Shown piece after piece: positions 1 through 6,906 of a stretch of 40,664 nt of DNA. The notes beneath the pieces were generated by a model. That model had not been told where the DNA came from, ran no database searches, and worked only from the letters and a program-made list of their open reading frames with translations. Location: NCBI GenBank assembly GCA_045654805.1, contig JAZOOD010000034.1:1-40664 (forward strand), read 5' to 3'. The translations under genes were made by a program, and so were the position numbers. Source of the DNA: CAZNKU01 sp045654805 (lineage in GTDB: Bacteria; Bacillota; Clostridia; Monoglobales; Firm-18). Each line of letters starts with the position of its first letter. Position 1 is the first letter of the stretch.

Positions 1-659
1 TCTTGGTCAAATACCTTAATAATATCTTCTTCTCTTACTTTGTCAGGCATATCAAGGTAGAATGTGTAGTCAAATGTATTTTCCGGATTTCTTCTAATTG
101 AAACTTCGCTGACCGTAATATTCATTTCTGACATTTTTTGTGTAAGATAATCTTGAAATTCGGGTTTTTCAATGCTGTAAATTTTAAGAGTTCTTTGCTT
201 GTGCTGAGTCATAAATTTGTGATTTCCGTGCAGAAAAATTTGAAGCATCAATATAACTGCAGTTGCGGCAATACCGATTACATACATTCCCGAGCCTATT
301 GCCATACCTATACCTGATGTTGCCCAGATACCGGATGCAGTTGTAAGTCCTCTGATACCTCCGCGCTGTATGTATATCATACCAGCACCCAAAAAACCCA
401 CACCGGTTACAATACCCTGCGCCATACGGGATGGGTCAAGACGGACATCAACTTGTGTAAGTCCTTGTTGGATAAGGTCGTAAAATCCATATTTTGAAAT
501 AATCATCATAAGCGCTGACGCACATGCTACAATACAATGTGTTCTTATGCCGGCTTCTTTAGAGCGATTTTTTCTTTCAAAGCCGATTGCTATACCGCAT
601 ATACAGGATAGGATTATTCTGAATAAACTTATTAAATCTAATAGTAACCATTCAGGCAT
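1..659 (-). CDS. MgtC/SapB family membrane protein (C-terminus cut by window edge)
   Basis: My own reverse-strand reading gives 219 codons from the ATG at 659-657 running off the left edge. The N-terminal two thirds is hydrophobic with MgtC/SapB hallmarks: GIAIGFERK near residue 24, RTHCIVACASA, then GVGFLGAGMI and a glycine-rich GLTTASGIWATSGIGMAIGSG stretch. The remainder after the membrane part is a soluble ACT-like tail (LKIYSIEKPEF…). The start is set by AAGGGGG a few bases upstream on the minus strand. It begins 26 bp after rarA and is probably co-transcribed with it. MgtC proteins are inner-membrane proteins tied to magnesium limitation or F-ATPase modulation; the substrate or partner here is unknown. 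Confidence 0.85.
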   Translation of the reverse strand, partial: MPEWLLLDLISLFRIILSCICGIAIGFERKNRSKEAGIRTHCIVACASALMMIISKYGFYDLIQQGLTQVDVRLDPSRMAQGIVTGVGFLGAGMIYIQRGGIRGLTTASGIWATSGIGMAIGSGMYVIGIAATAVILMLQIFLHGNHKFMTQHKQRTLKIYSIEKPEFQDYLTQKMSEMNITVSEVSIRRNPENTFDYTFYLDMPDKVREEDIIKVFDQ

Positions 660-685
660 TTTGAAAATTCCCCCTTTTTAAATTA

Positions 686-1960
686 TTATTTTCCGTTTTT
701 GATTTTATTCCAATATTCAACAGAATTTTGTTCAAATTTATTTTGAGCGGGGACATAGTATTTTTTGTTCTTTATGTTGTCCGGAAGGTACTGTTGCTCC
801 ACATAGTGATTTGGGTATGTGTGCGGATATTTATATTCTACACCTCTGCCCATTTCTGCAGCACCTTTGTAGTGTGAATCCTTAAGATGAAGTGGGATTT
901 CTCCGCAATTTCCCCTTTCAATATCCGCCAATGCCTCATCTATGGCACATATTGCAGAGTTTGATTTTGGTGCAGTTGCAAGTAATATAACCGCTTCTGC
1001 CAAAGGTATTCTCGCCTCCGGCAATCCCAACTGAAATGCACAGTCTACGCAGGATTTTACGATACTTACTGCCTGGGGATATGCAAGTCCTATGTCCTCA
1101 CAGGCTATAACCATTAACCTTCTGCAGACGGATATCATATCCCCTGCCGCAATCAGCCTTGCCATATAGTGTATTGCGGCGTCTGCATCACTTCCACGAA
1201 TACTTTTTTGAAAAGCACTTAATATATCGTAATGATTATCTCCAAGCTTGTCGTATGTCATTGCAGTTTTTTGTGATGCTTGTTCGGAAGTTTCAAGGCT
1301 AATCTTTATAACACCGTCCATATCGGGCATTACGCTGTATATGGATACTTCAACTGCATTTAATGCCTTTCGTACATCACCATTAGACATCTGTGCAATA
1401 TGTTCAATTGCCTGAGGGTCAAATTTTATTTTGTTTTCGGGCATTTCTGCCTGTAATTTTTCAATTGCTCTTTCAATAGCCTTCTTTACATCATCAGGCT
1501 CAACGGGTTTAAATTCAAATACACTGCTTCGGCTTAAAATAGCGTTGTATACGTAAAAATACGGATTTTCCGTAGTGCTTGCAATAAGTGTAATATCACC
1601 TGTTTCAATAAATTCCAACAAGGATTGTTGTTGCTTTTTGTTAAAATTTTGTATTTCATCAAGATATAGTAATATACCGTTGGAAAAACTGTTTTCACCA
1701 AGCTCTGCAGTAATTGCTTTAATGTCCGCAAGTGAAGCATTTGTTGCATTGAGCTTGTAAAACTGTTTGTCCGACGCCATAGCGGCAATGTTTGCAATAG
1801 TAGTCTTTCCGGTGCCTGACGGACCGTAAAAAATCATATTGGGTATATTGCCGGAATCTATCAGGTTTCTAAGTATTTTGTTTTCACCAATAAGATGCTT
1901 TTGACCTACTACATCATCAAGTGAATGGGGTCTTAATCTTTCAGCTAATGGTGTGTTCAT
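686..1960 (-). CDS. rarA: Replication-associated recombination protein A (AAA+ ATPase RarA/MgsA)
   Basis: A 424-residue AAA+ clamp-loader-like ATPase acting at stalled replication forks. It has the N-terminal PLAERLRPHSLDDVVGQKHL signature, Walker A GPSGTGKTT at 46-54, Walker B LYLDEIQ with D101/E102, a sensor-1 ASTTENP stretch, and the C-terminal tetramerisation region (CEDIGLAYPQA, then HYKGAAEMGRG). Length is normal for the family. The ATG at 1960 is preceded by AGAGG about 9 nt upstream and by a good sigma-A promoter at 1992-2020. It is divergent from the DUF1294 gene and followed by the mgtC-like gene on the same strand. Confidence 0.96.
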   Translation of the reverse strand: MNTPLAERLRPHSLDDVVGQKHLIGENKILRNLIDSGNIPNMIFYGPSGTGKTTIANIAAMASDKQFYKLNATNASLADIKAITAELGENSFSNGILLYLDEIQNFNKKQQQSLLEFIETGDITLIASTTENPYFYVYNAILSRSSVFEFKPVEPDDVKKAIERAIEKLQAEMPENKIKFDPQAIEHIAQMSNGDVRKALNAVEVSIYSVMPDMDGVIKISLETSEQASQKTAMTYDKLGDNHYDILSAFQKSIRGSDADAAIHYMARLIAAGDMISVCRRLMVIACEDIGLAYPQAVSIVKSCVDCAFQLGLPEARIPLAEAVILLATAPKSNSAICAIDEALADIERGNCGEIPLHLKDSHYKGAAEMGRGVEYKYPHTYPNHYVEQQYLPDNIKNKKYYVPAQNKFEQNSVEYWNKIKNGK

Positions 1961-1991
1961 ATCTTCATACCTCTTGTTTGTATAATTTGCT

Positions 1992-2020
1992 ATTTTATCA
2001 CAATTTTACAACATTGTCAA
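1992..2020 (-). promoter_or_regulatory. Sigma-A promoter of rarA
   Basis: Read on the minus strand: TTGACA (2020-2015), 17-bp spacer, TAAAAT (1997-1992) with an upstream TGA (extended -10). It points into rarA. Confidence 0.8.
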
Positions 2021-2058
2021 CAAAACATCAATAAATATTCGCCACAATTTTATCTAAA

Positions 2059-2087
2059 TTGACTTTGGTTTATGTGTGTGATACAAT
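2059..2087 (+). promoter_or_regulatory. Sigma-A promoter of the DUF1294 gene
   Basis: TTGACT (2059-2064), 17-bp spacer, TACAAT (2082-2087). The start falls about 40 bp before the AGGAG of the 2134 gene. A longer reading that begins at the TTG at 2059 would start inside the -35 box, so it is not the real start. Confidence 0.8.
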
Positions 2088-2133
2088 CAATATATATGGA
2101 ATTTTATTTCATAAAATATTAGGAGAATTTGTT

Positions 2134-2406
2134 ATGGGAAATTACGCCATCATACTTTTGATATGGAATATTATCGTTATGTTTATTTATGGAATTGACA
2201 AACTACTTGCCAAAACTGGTAAAAGACGTGTAAGAGAATTATCATTATTGGTATGTGCCTTTTTGCTGGGAGGTATAGGTGCAATGTTTGGAATGGTCTT
2301 GTTTAATCACAAAACCTCAAAAATCAAATTCCGCATTCTCGTTCCAATGTCTTTTGTTATCGGTATAGCGGTTATGTATTGGGGAGTAAAGACGTTTTGT
2401 TTATAA
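2134..2406 (+). CDS. DUF1294 family small membrane protein
   Basis: A 90-residue protein with three hydrophobic stretches (about 4-20, 37-57, 68-85). It carries the DUF1294 pattern: YGIDKLLAKTGKRRV, then a LLGGIGAMFGM segment and FNHKTSKIKF. The ATG at 2134 is chosen over upstream starts because AGGAG sits at 2121-2125 and the promoter is at 2059-2087. The family's molecular function is not known. It is the first gene of a small accessory group of membrane proteins between rarA and nth. Confidence 0.85.
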   Translation: MGNYAIILLIWNIIVMFIYGIDKLLAKTGKRRVRELSLLVCAFLLGGIGAMFGMVLFNHKTSKIKFRILVPMSFVIGIAVMYWGVKTFCL

Positions 2407-2412
2407 AATGAT

Positions 2413-2433
2413 TTTAACACATATTATGTTAAA
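2413..2433. repeat. 7-bp inverted repeat between accessory membrane genes
   Basis: TTTAACA (2413-2419) and TGTTAAA (2427-2433) with a 7-nt loop lie just after the DUF1294 stop. There is no U-run, so it is not a clear terminator; an operator or chance AT-rich symmetry are both possible. Confidence 0.4.
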
Positions 2434-2491
2434 TGCTGTATGAAAGTAGAAAACACAAAATTATGAATTTACAAGAAAGGAGTAATCAGGT

Positions 2492-3184
2492 ATGTCTTAT
2501 CATTTAACGAAGAAGAATGAAATTTTTCAGTCTTTGAAAGAAGAATATGATTATGCAAAAGAAAATGAACGATATTATGTTAATTTGTTCAACAAACAAG
2601 ATAATCTGTATAGCGTTTTTTTTGTTATTTTTTCATTAATCATAGGTACTGTGTATCATATTACCACTTTGGATAGCTCAAACGCCCCAGCAGCTATTTT
2701 GTTATTTCAAGAAAATGAACTAATAATCAGTCTTTTGATATGTGCATTGTCAATTATATATACGTATTTTTACATTATGGTTCAGGGGAATTCTTATTAT
2801 CTTATAATTTACAGCGAGAAGATAATTGTTCTTGAAAAATGTCTTAATTATTATCTTGGTAAAAAAGTCTATATATGGGAAACTGAATTTATGTCAAAAA
2901 TACAATCTAAAAATTGTTTGTTAGAAAAAGGTTGTCTTAACGTGAACTACATTAAAACCGCCCTTGCTTTATTTCAATATGGTTTAATACATGCAGGTCT
3001 TGTTGTTATGTGGTATGAAATCAATGCTTCAAATGTTATCAGATATACATATGTAGGTGTTGTTGCGGTGGCTACAGTATTTATTGCGTATAATTGGATG
3101 AGAATGTGGTTTGTACTACCTTGCTACTATAGGGAAAAACTTCAAAAATTGTATGAAAGCAGATTAGGAATAAAATTAGTATAG
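2492..3184 (+). CDS. Hypothetical multi-pass membrane protein
   Basis: A 230-residue protein not recognised as a named family. A charged, coiled-looking N-terminus (about 1-35, rich in K/E/Y) is followed by hydrophobic segments near 38-60, 78-100, 158-173 and 183-205, suggesting four membrane passes with a soluble loop at about 105-155. The start at 2492 is supported by AAAGGAG at 2476-2482. Codon use is AT-rich. It lies between the DUF1294 gene and another hypothetical membrane protein, and no operon partner of known function is present. Confidence 0.75.
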   Translation: MSYHLTKKNEIFQSLKEEYDYAKENERYYVNLFNKQDNLYSVFFVIFSLIIGTVYHITTLDSSNAPAAILLFQENELIISLLICALSIIYTYFYIMVQGNSYYLIIYSEKIIVLEKCLNYYLGKKVYIWETEFMSKIQSKNCLLEKGCLNVNYIKTALALFQYGLIHAGLVVMWYEINASNVIRYTYVGVVAVATVFIAYNWMRMWFVLPCYYREKLQKLYESRLGIKLV

Positions 3185-3205
3185 AGTGTATCTGAATATA
3201 AGGCT

Positions 3206-3229
3206 GAATGTTGTTGAAAGGAGATAAAA
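3206..3229 (+). repeat. Possible diverged half-copy of the cassette repeat (leader of the 3230 gene)
   Basis: GAATGTTGTTGAAAGGAG (3206-3223) resembles GAATATTGTCGAAAGG at 32442-32457, the 3' half of the repeat found between genes at 30.8-33.7 kb. It also provides the ribosome binding site here. The similarity is short and may be chance. Confidence 0.35.
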
Positions 3230-3805
3230 GTGAAAAATAAATTAAAGTGGAGTATTCCTGTAATGATATTTCTAATTTCTTTAATTATACTTTTTATGCC
3301 AGCTGGAAGAATAACCTTTGATCAATCAGTTTCAGAAAATAGAATTTTGTTTCAATATGAGATTTTCGGTTGTGGGAGTGTTGTCGGCAAAGTCATAGAT
3401 GGTGGTGAAGAACTAACTTCAAATTTTATTGAACAATATCCTGATATAGGTATGGATGAGGTTGTGTTTACAGATAAAAGTGATGAGCCTAGAAAACATA
3501 TGGGTTATGCGGAATTTACCTGCGGTGGTTTGGCTGAGAAATATACATATGTTATAGAAGGACATGCTGTCGGGGTTACAAAAGGAGCACTTGATTGTTG
3601 TGAACCCATTCCTGCATATAACGAAAATGTTGTAGAATTTAAAGTAGATAAATGGTATTTTACATCATATGTTCCATATATGGAAGTTGGGGATATCGGA
3701 GTAATATTTTCTGCATTAATTACGATACTATTATCGGTTAGTTGGGTATTTTTGTTTATTGTTATTGAAGTTGTTAAATTTATTAAGAAACAAAAAAATT
3801 ATTAA
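3230..3805 (+). CDS. Hypothetical membrane-anchored protein with an extracytoplasmic domain
   Basis: 191 residues with a GTG start. An N-terminal hydrophobic segment (about 7-24) is followed by an approximately 135-residue soluble region (YEIFGCGSVVGK, then TCGGLAEKYTYVIEGHAVG, and a CC pair). A second hydrophobic segment lies at about 155-183, ending in a lysine-rich tail (KFIKKQKNY). Two anchors with an external loop is the likely topology. GAAAGGAG at 3216-3223 fixes the GTG. I do not recognise the family. Confidence 0.75.
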   Translation: MKNKLKWSIPVMIFLISLIILFMPAGRITFDQSVSENRILFQYEIFGCGSVVGKVIDGGEELTSNFIEQYPDIGMDEVVFTDKSDEPRKHMGYAEFTCGGLAEKYTYVIEGHAVGVTKGALDCCEPIPAYNENVVEFKVDKWYFTSYVPYMEVGDIGVIFSALITILLSVSWVFLFIVIEVVKFIKKQKNY

Positions 3806-3905
3806 CCTAAAAAATAAGTTTTATCCTAACATTACAACAGATTACACGTGAAAGGGCAACATCATTACAATAGTTTTTTATTATAAAATACAAGGAGTTA
3901 ATTGT

Positions 3906-4157
3906 ATGGATTTTAAATTGAGCAGAAATTTAATGTGGATTGGTTTTGTTATTGGGATTTTTATTATGGTAACAGGGATAGGACTTGGGAATGAAAAATT
4001 AATCGGCGGTTTTATGATTGTTGGTTCAATTTTGTTTTTTATATCCCTTATTCAGGCGGTTATTTTTTATCGCTGTCCTCATTGCGGGAATTCTTTAATG
4101 GATGTTCGTGGCGGAATTCCTGAATATTGTCATAATTGCGGGAAGAGTTTATGGTAA
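3906..4157 (+). CDS. Small two-helix membrane protein with a C-terminal zinc ribbon
   Basis: 83 residues. Two hydrophobic helices (about 10-25 and 33-53) are followed by a short cytoplasmic-type zinc ribbon with two CxxC knuckles (CPHCGN…CHNCGKSLW). Such membrane plus zinc-ribbon proteins are common in Firmicutes but functionally unassigned. AAGGAG lies a few bases before the ATG. The gene ends 19 bp before the nth start, so the two may be co-transcribed. Confidence 0.8.
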   Translation: MDFKLSRNLMWIGFVIGIFIMVTGIGLGNEKLIGGFMIVGSILFFISLIQAVIFYRCPHCGNSLMDVRGGIPEYCHNCGKSLW

Positions 4158-4176
4158 GTCTGGTGGAGGTATAAGT

Positions 4177-4806
4177 ATGAAAATGAAAGATTATATTTTG
4201 GCTATAAAGGAATATTTTATGGATGAATATGGTGAAGCGGAATGTTCCCTTGACTTTGAAAGTCCGCTGGAACTTTTAATTGCTACACAACTTGCTACCC
4301 AATGTACGGATGCAAGAGTAAATATTGTTATGAAAGACCTTGTTAAAAAGTACAAAACTTGTGAAGATTACGCCAATGCAGATTTGGAGGAATTAATGCA
4401 GGATGTTAAACCTACGGGTTTTTACCGCAACAAGGCTAAAAATATTATTGGTACATGTAAAATACTACTTGAAAAGTATAATGGTGAAGTGCCGTCAAGT
4501 ATGGAGCAATTAACCGAACTGCCGGGAGTAGGAAGAAAGATTGCCAATTTAATACGTGGTGATGTTTTTGGTATTCCGGGCATTGTGGTGGATACACATT
4601 GTATGCGTCTATCTCGCCGTATGGGACTTACAAAGGAAACGGAACAGCATAAAATTGAAAAGGATTTGGTAAAGAAGATACCAAAGGATTATCAGACACT
4701 TTTTTGTCATCAGATGGTTGAGCACGGCAGAAAGTACTGTCAGGCACGAAAGCCTCATTGTGATGAATGTATTTTAAATGATATTTGCAGAAAGAAATTA
4801 AAATAA
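4177..4806 (+). CDS. nth: Endonuclease III (DNA glycosylase/AP lyase)
   Basis: A 209-residue base-excision repair enzyme that removes oxidised pyrimidines. It has the helix-hairpin-helix LPGVGRKIAN with the catalytic Lys at about 121, the VDTH motif with the catalytic Asp at about 139, and a C-terminal [4Fe-4S] loop C188-X6-C195-X2-C198-X5-C204. The start at 4177 is preferred because GGAGG at 4165-4169 is 7 nt upstream. A longer reading from 4102 would overlap the zinc-ribbon gene without a ribosome site. The last codons lie inside the 40-bp palindrome shared with the convergent amylase gene. Confidence 0.96.
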   Translation: MKMKDYILAIKEYFMDEYGEAECSLDFESPLELLIATQLATQCTDARVNIVMKDLVKKYKTCEDYANADLEELMQDVKPTGFYRNKAKNIIGTCKILLEKYNGEVPSSMEQLTELPGVGRKIANLIRGDVFGIPGIVVDTHCMRLSRRMGLTKETEQHKIEKDLVKKIPKDYQTLFCHQMVEHGRKYCQARKPHCDECILNDICRKKLK

Positions 4807-4836
4807 CCGATGAGTATACTCATCGGTTATTTTAAT
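4797..4836. terminator. Bidirectional terminator: perfect 40-bp palindrome
   Basis: Twenty bases beginning ATTAAAATAACCGATGAGTA are followed immediately by their exact reverse complement. The GC-containing core is flanked by A-runs on one side and T-runs on the other, so it works as an intrinsic terminator from either direction. Both convergent genes use it for their last codons: nth and the GH13 gene each end Leu-Lys-stop (TTA AAA TAA) within it. Confidence 0.9.
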
Positions 4837-6656
4837 ATTATCATTGATTTTGGCATTAAATCAATTCCGTGGTCGAAAATTACATTTTCACCATATTCAA
4901 ATATTTTTTCTTTGTTTTCAATTTCTAAATACTGTTTTTCGTTGCCAAGGTTTATTGCACATAACAGATTACCTCTGTAAAATGAGTACGTACCATTTTG
5001 CATTTTGTAAAGCTTTAGTGGCTGTTTAAAATCATCGCAGTATTTTGTCCGTACATTTGCTATATTTTTATAAAAATCAAGTATTTCAAAATCCTCATAG
5101 CCATATGGGTAACCCATTCTGCAATATGGGTCGCGGAATCCTTGTAAACCTACCTCATCACCGTAATATATACTTGGTATTCCAGGTAATGTAAATTGCA
5201 AAAAAGTTGCCTGAATAAGCATACTTTTGCCCTTTTCGTATTCTTCTCCAGTCATACGATATGAACCTTTTTCATTATCGGGTACATCGTGTTCTACGCC
5301 AAAATATGTTATTGCACGTAATGTGTCGTGAGTTGACAAACTGTTCATAAGACATTGCAACACATGGGGAGGATAATTTTCCATTATGCATATTAATCTG
5401 TCATTAAACAATTTTTCATCACCATCTTGGACATATTCCAGTATGGCAGTTCGCCAGGGATAGTTCATTACACTGTCCATTTGTCCCCCAAGGAGATAAC
5501 GGCGTCTTTCACCATATGCAAATTTGTTTGTTGCGTCTTCCCAGACTTCGCCAATAACAAAACAATCCTTATCAACTGACTTTGCCCTGCTATACAGATT
5601 ATCAAGAAATTCATCAGGTAATTCGTCTGCTACATCAAGACGCCAACCATTGCAACCAAGTTTTTGCCAATGCTCTATAACACCATTTTCTCCTGTTATA
5701 TAATTCATATATTGAGGGTTAGTTTCAGTAACATTAGGTAGATTATCAAACCCCCACCAGCTCTGGTATTCGTCGGGATAATTTATAAAATTATACCAGT
5801 TGTAATAGGGGGATTCTTTGGAATTAAATGCTCCAACGCTATCGTAGTGTCCGTATTTATTAAAGTATATACTGTCTGCACCTGTATGACTGAAAACACC
5901 GTCTAAAATTACTTTTATTCCAAGTTCATCACATTTTTTTGTGAGTTTTTCAAACAGTTCGTTTGTACCAAAGTATGGGTCAACATTCATATAATTTGCT
6001 GTGCTGTATCTATGATATTCAGGACTTTCAAATATGGGATTTAAATATATAATATTTACCCCCAAGCTCTTGATATAATCAAGTTTTTCTATAATTCCTG
6101 CAATATTTCCGCCAAAATAGTCATTTGCTTTATAGTCGGGATTGTTATATATAAAATCAGGTATATCATACCAATTTTCGTGTATGGTTCTTGGGTTTTT
6201 TGCAGGCAATGGTTCAAAACTTTTGCTTCTGCAAAATCTGTCAGGAAATATCTGGTACATTATACCGCCCTTTGCCCATTCAGGAGTCTTAAAATTACTA
6301 TCATACACCGTAAGCTGCCATTCGGGCAACCAGTCTTCGATAGTTGCATAACCATCCTTTAAACCCACAAATTTTATACCCTCGTCAGTAATTATTTCAA
6401 AACGGTAAAAATACAGATTCGGCATGTCAAAAGTTACATTACAGGAATAAATTTGAAAGTTGTCATATTCATCTGTTTTTCGCATATTAATATATATTGG
6501 GTCTTCGGTGCTGTCCATTCTGAAAACAAACCTTGCACTTGTGGGATTTTCAGATTTGGCAACATGTATAGAAAATGTGACCTCTTGTTCATTACTTACT
6601 GCACCAAAAGGTTTTTTGAAATCTTCACTTTTTGAATTATATCTTATGCGCCCCAT
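4827..6656 (-). CDS. GH13 alpha-amylase family enzyme, neopullulanase/cyclomaltodextrinase-like
   Basis: A 609-residue cytoplasmic alpha-glucan hydrolase without a signal peptide. An N-terminal beta-domain of about 125 residues resembles CBM34. The GH13 barrel follows: region I DGVFSH (about 252), region II GWRLDVADEL with nucleophile Asp about 340, region III IGEVWEDA with acid/base Glu about 370, and region IV LSTHD with Asp about 443. It probably cleaves maltodextrins or branched fragments released by GlgP; exact specificity (neopullulanase, cyclomaltodextrinase or alpha-glycosidase) cannot be read from sequence. The ATG at 6656 has AGGAG at 6664-6668. It is divergent from glgB, so likely part of glycogen turnover. 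Confidence 0.9.
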   Translation of the reverse strand: MGRIRYNSKSEDFKKPFGAVSNEQEVTFSIHVAKSENPTSARFVFRMDSTEDPIYINMRKTDEYDNFQIYSCNVTFDMPNLYFYRFEIITDEGIKFVGLKDGYATIEDWLPEWQLTVYDSNFKTPEWAKGGIMYQIFPDRFCRSKSFEPLPAKNPRTIHENWYDIPDFIYNNPDYKANDYFGGNIAGIIEKLDYIKSLGVNIIYLNPIFESPEYHRYSTANYMNVDPYFGTNELFEKLTKKCDELGIKVILDGVFSHTGADSIYFNKYGHYDSVGAFNSKESPYYNWYNFINYPDEYQSWWGFDNLPNVTETNPQYMNYITGENGVIEHWQKLGCNGWRLDVADELPDEFLDNLYSRAKSVDKDCFVIGEVWEDATNKFAYGERRRYLLGGQMDSVMNYPWRTAILEYVQDGDEKLFNDRLICIMENYPPHVLQCLMNSLSTHDTLRAITYFGVEHDVPDNEKGSYRMTGEEYEKGKSMLIQATFLQFTLPGIPSIYYGDEVGLQGFRDPYCRMGYPYGYEDFEILDFYKNIANVRTKYCDDFKQPLKLYKMQNGTYSFYRGNLLCAINLGNEKQYLEIENKEKIFEYGENVIFDHGIDLMPKSMIILK

Positions 6657-6673
6657 AAAAAACTCCTAAATCC

Positions 6674-6726
6674 ATTGTCTATTTCATTGTCTATTTTAGA
6701 ATACTATTTAATATATATTTTGTCAA
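6674..6726 (-). promoter_or_regulatory. Promoter of the GH13 gene with a tandem 11-bp repeat in the 5' UTR
   Basis: Minus strand: TTGACA (6726-6721), 17-bp spacer, TATTCT (6703-6698). Between the start point and the AGGAG, plus-strand ATTGTCTATTT occurs twice with a 12-bp period (6674-6684 and 6686-6696), a plausible regulator site. Confidence 0.7.
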
Positions 6727-6833
6727 TATTGCCAAATAAAAATATTTTTTTAAAAATAATATATAAAAACAAGAGGTAAATATTGTAAAATATGTAAAAA
6801 AACATTTTTTATATTCAAAATTTACAATAATAC

Positions 6834-6862
6834 TGTACAAAAAGTTAATTTTGTGATATAAT
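6834..6862 (+). promoter_or_regulatory. Promoter of glgBCD
   Basis: TGTACA (6834-6839), 17-bp spacer, TATAAT (6857-6862) with TGA directly before it (extended -10). The rest of the 240-bp divergent region is A/T tracts with no clear riboswitch. Confidence 0.7.
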
Positions 6863-6906
6863 ATTCACAAAAATAAGTATAATTTTTAAATAGGCAGGTG
6901 CACTTT

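Noticed and set aside
2059..2133. N-terminal extension of the DUF1294 gene from a TTG
   Set aside because: That TTG is part of the -35 box; the AGGAG and ATG at 2134 fit the family length.
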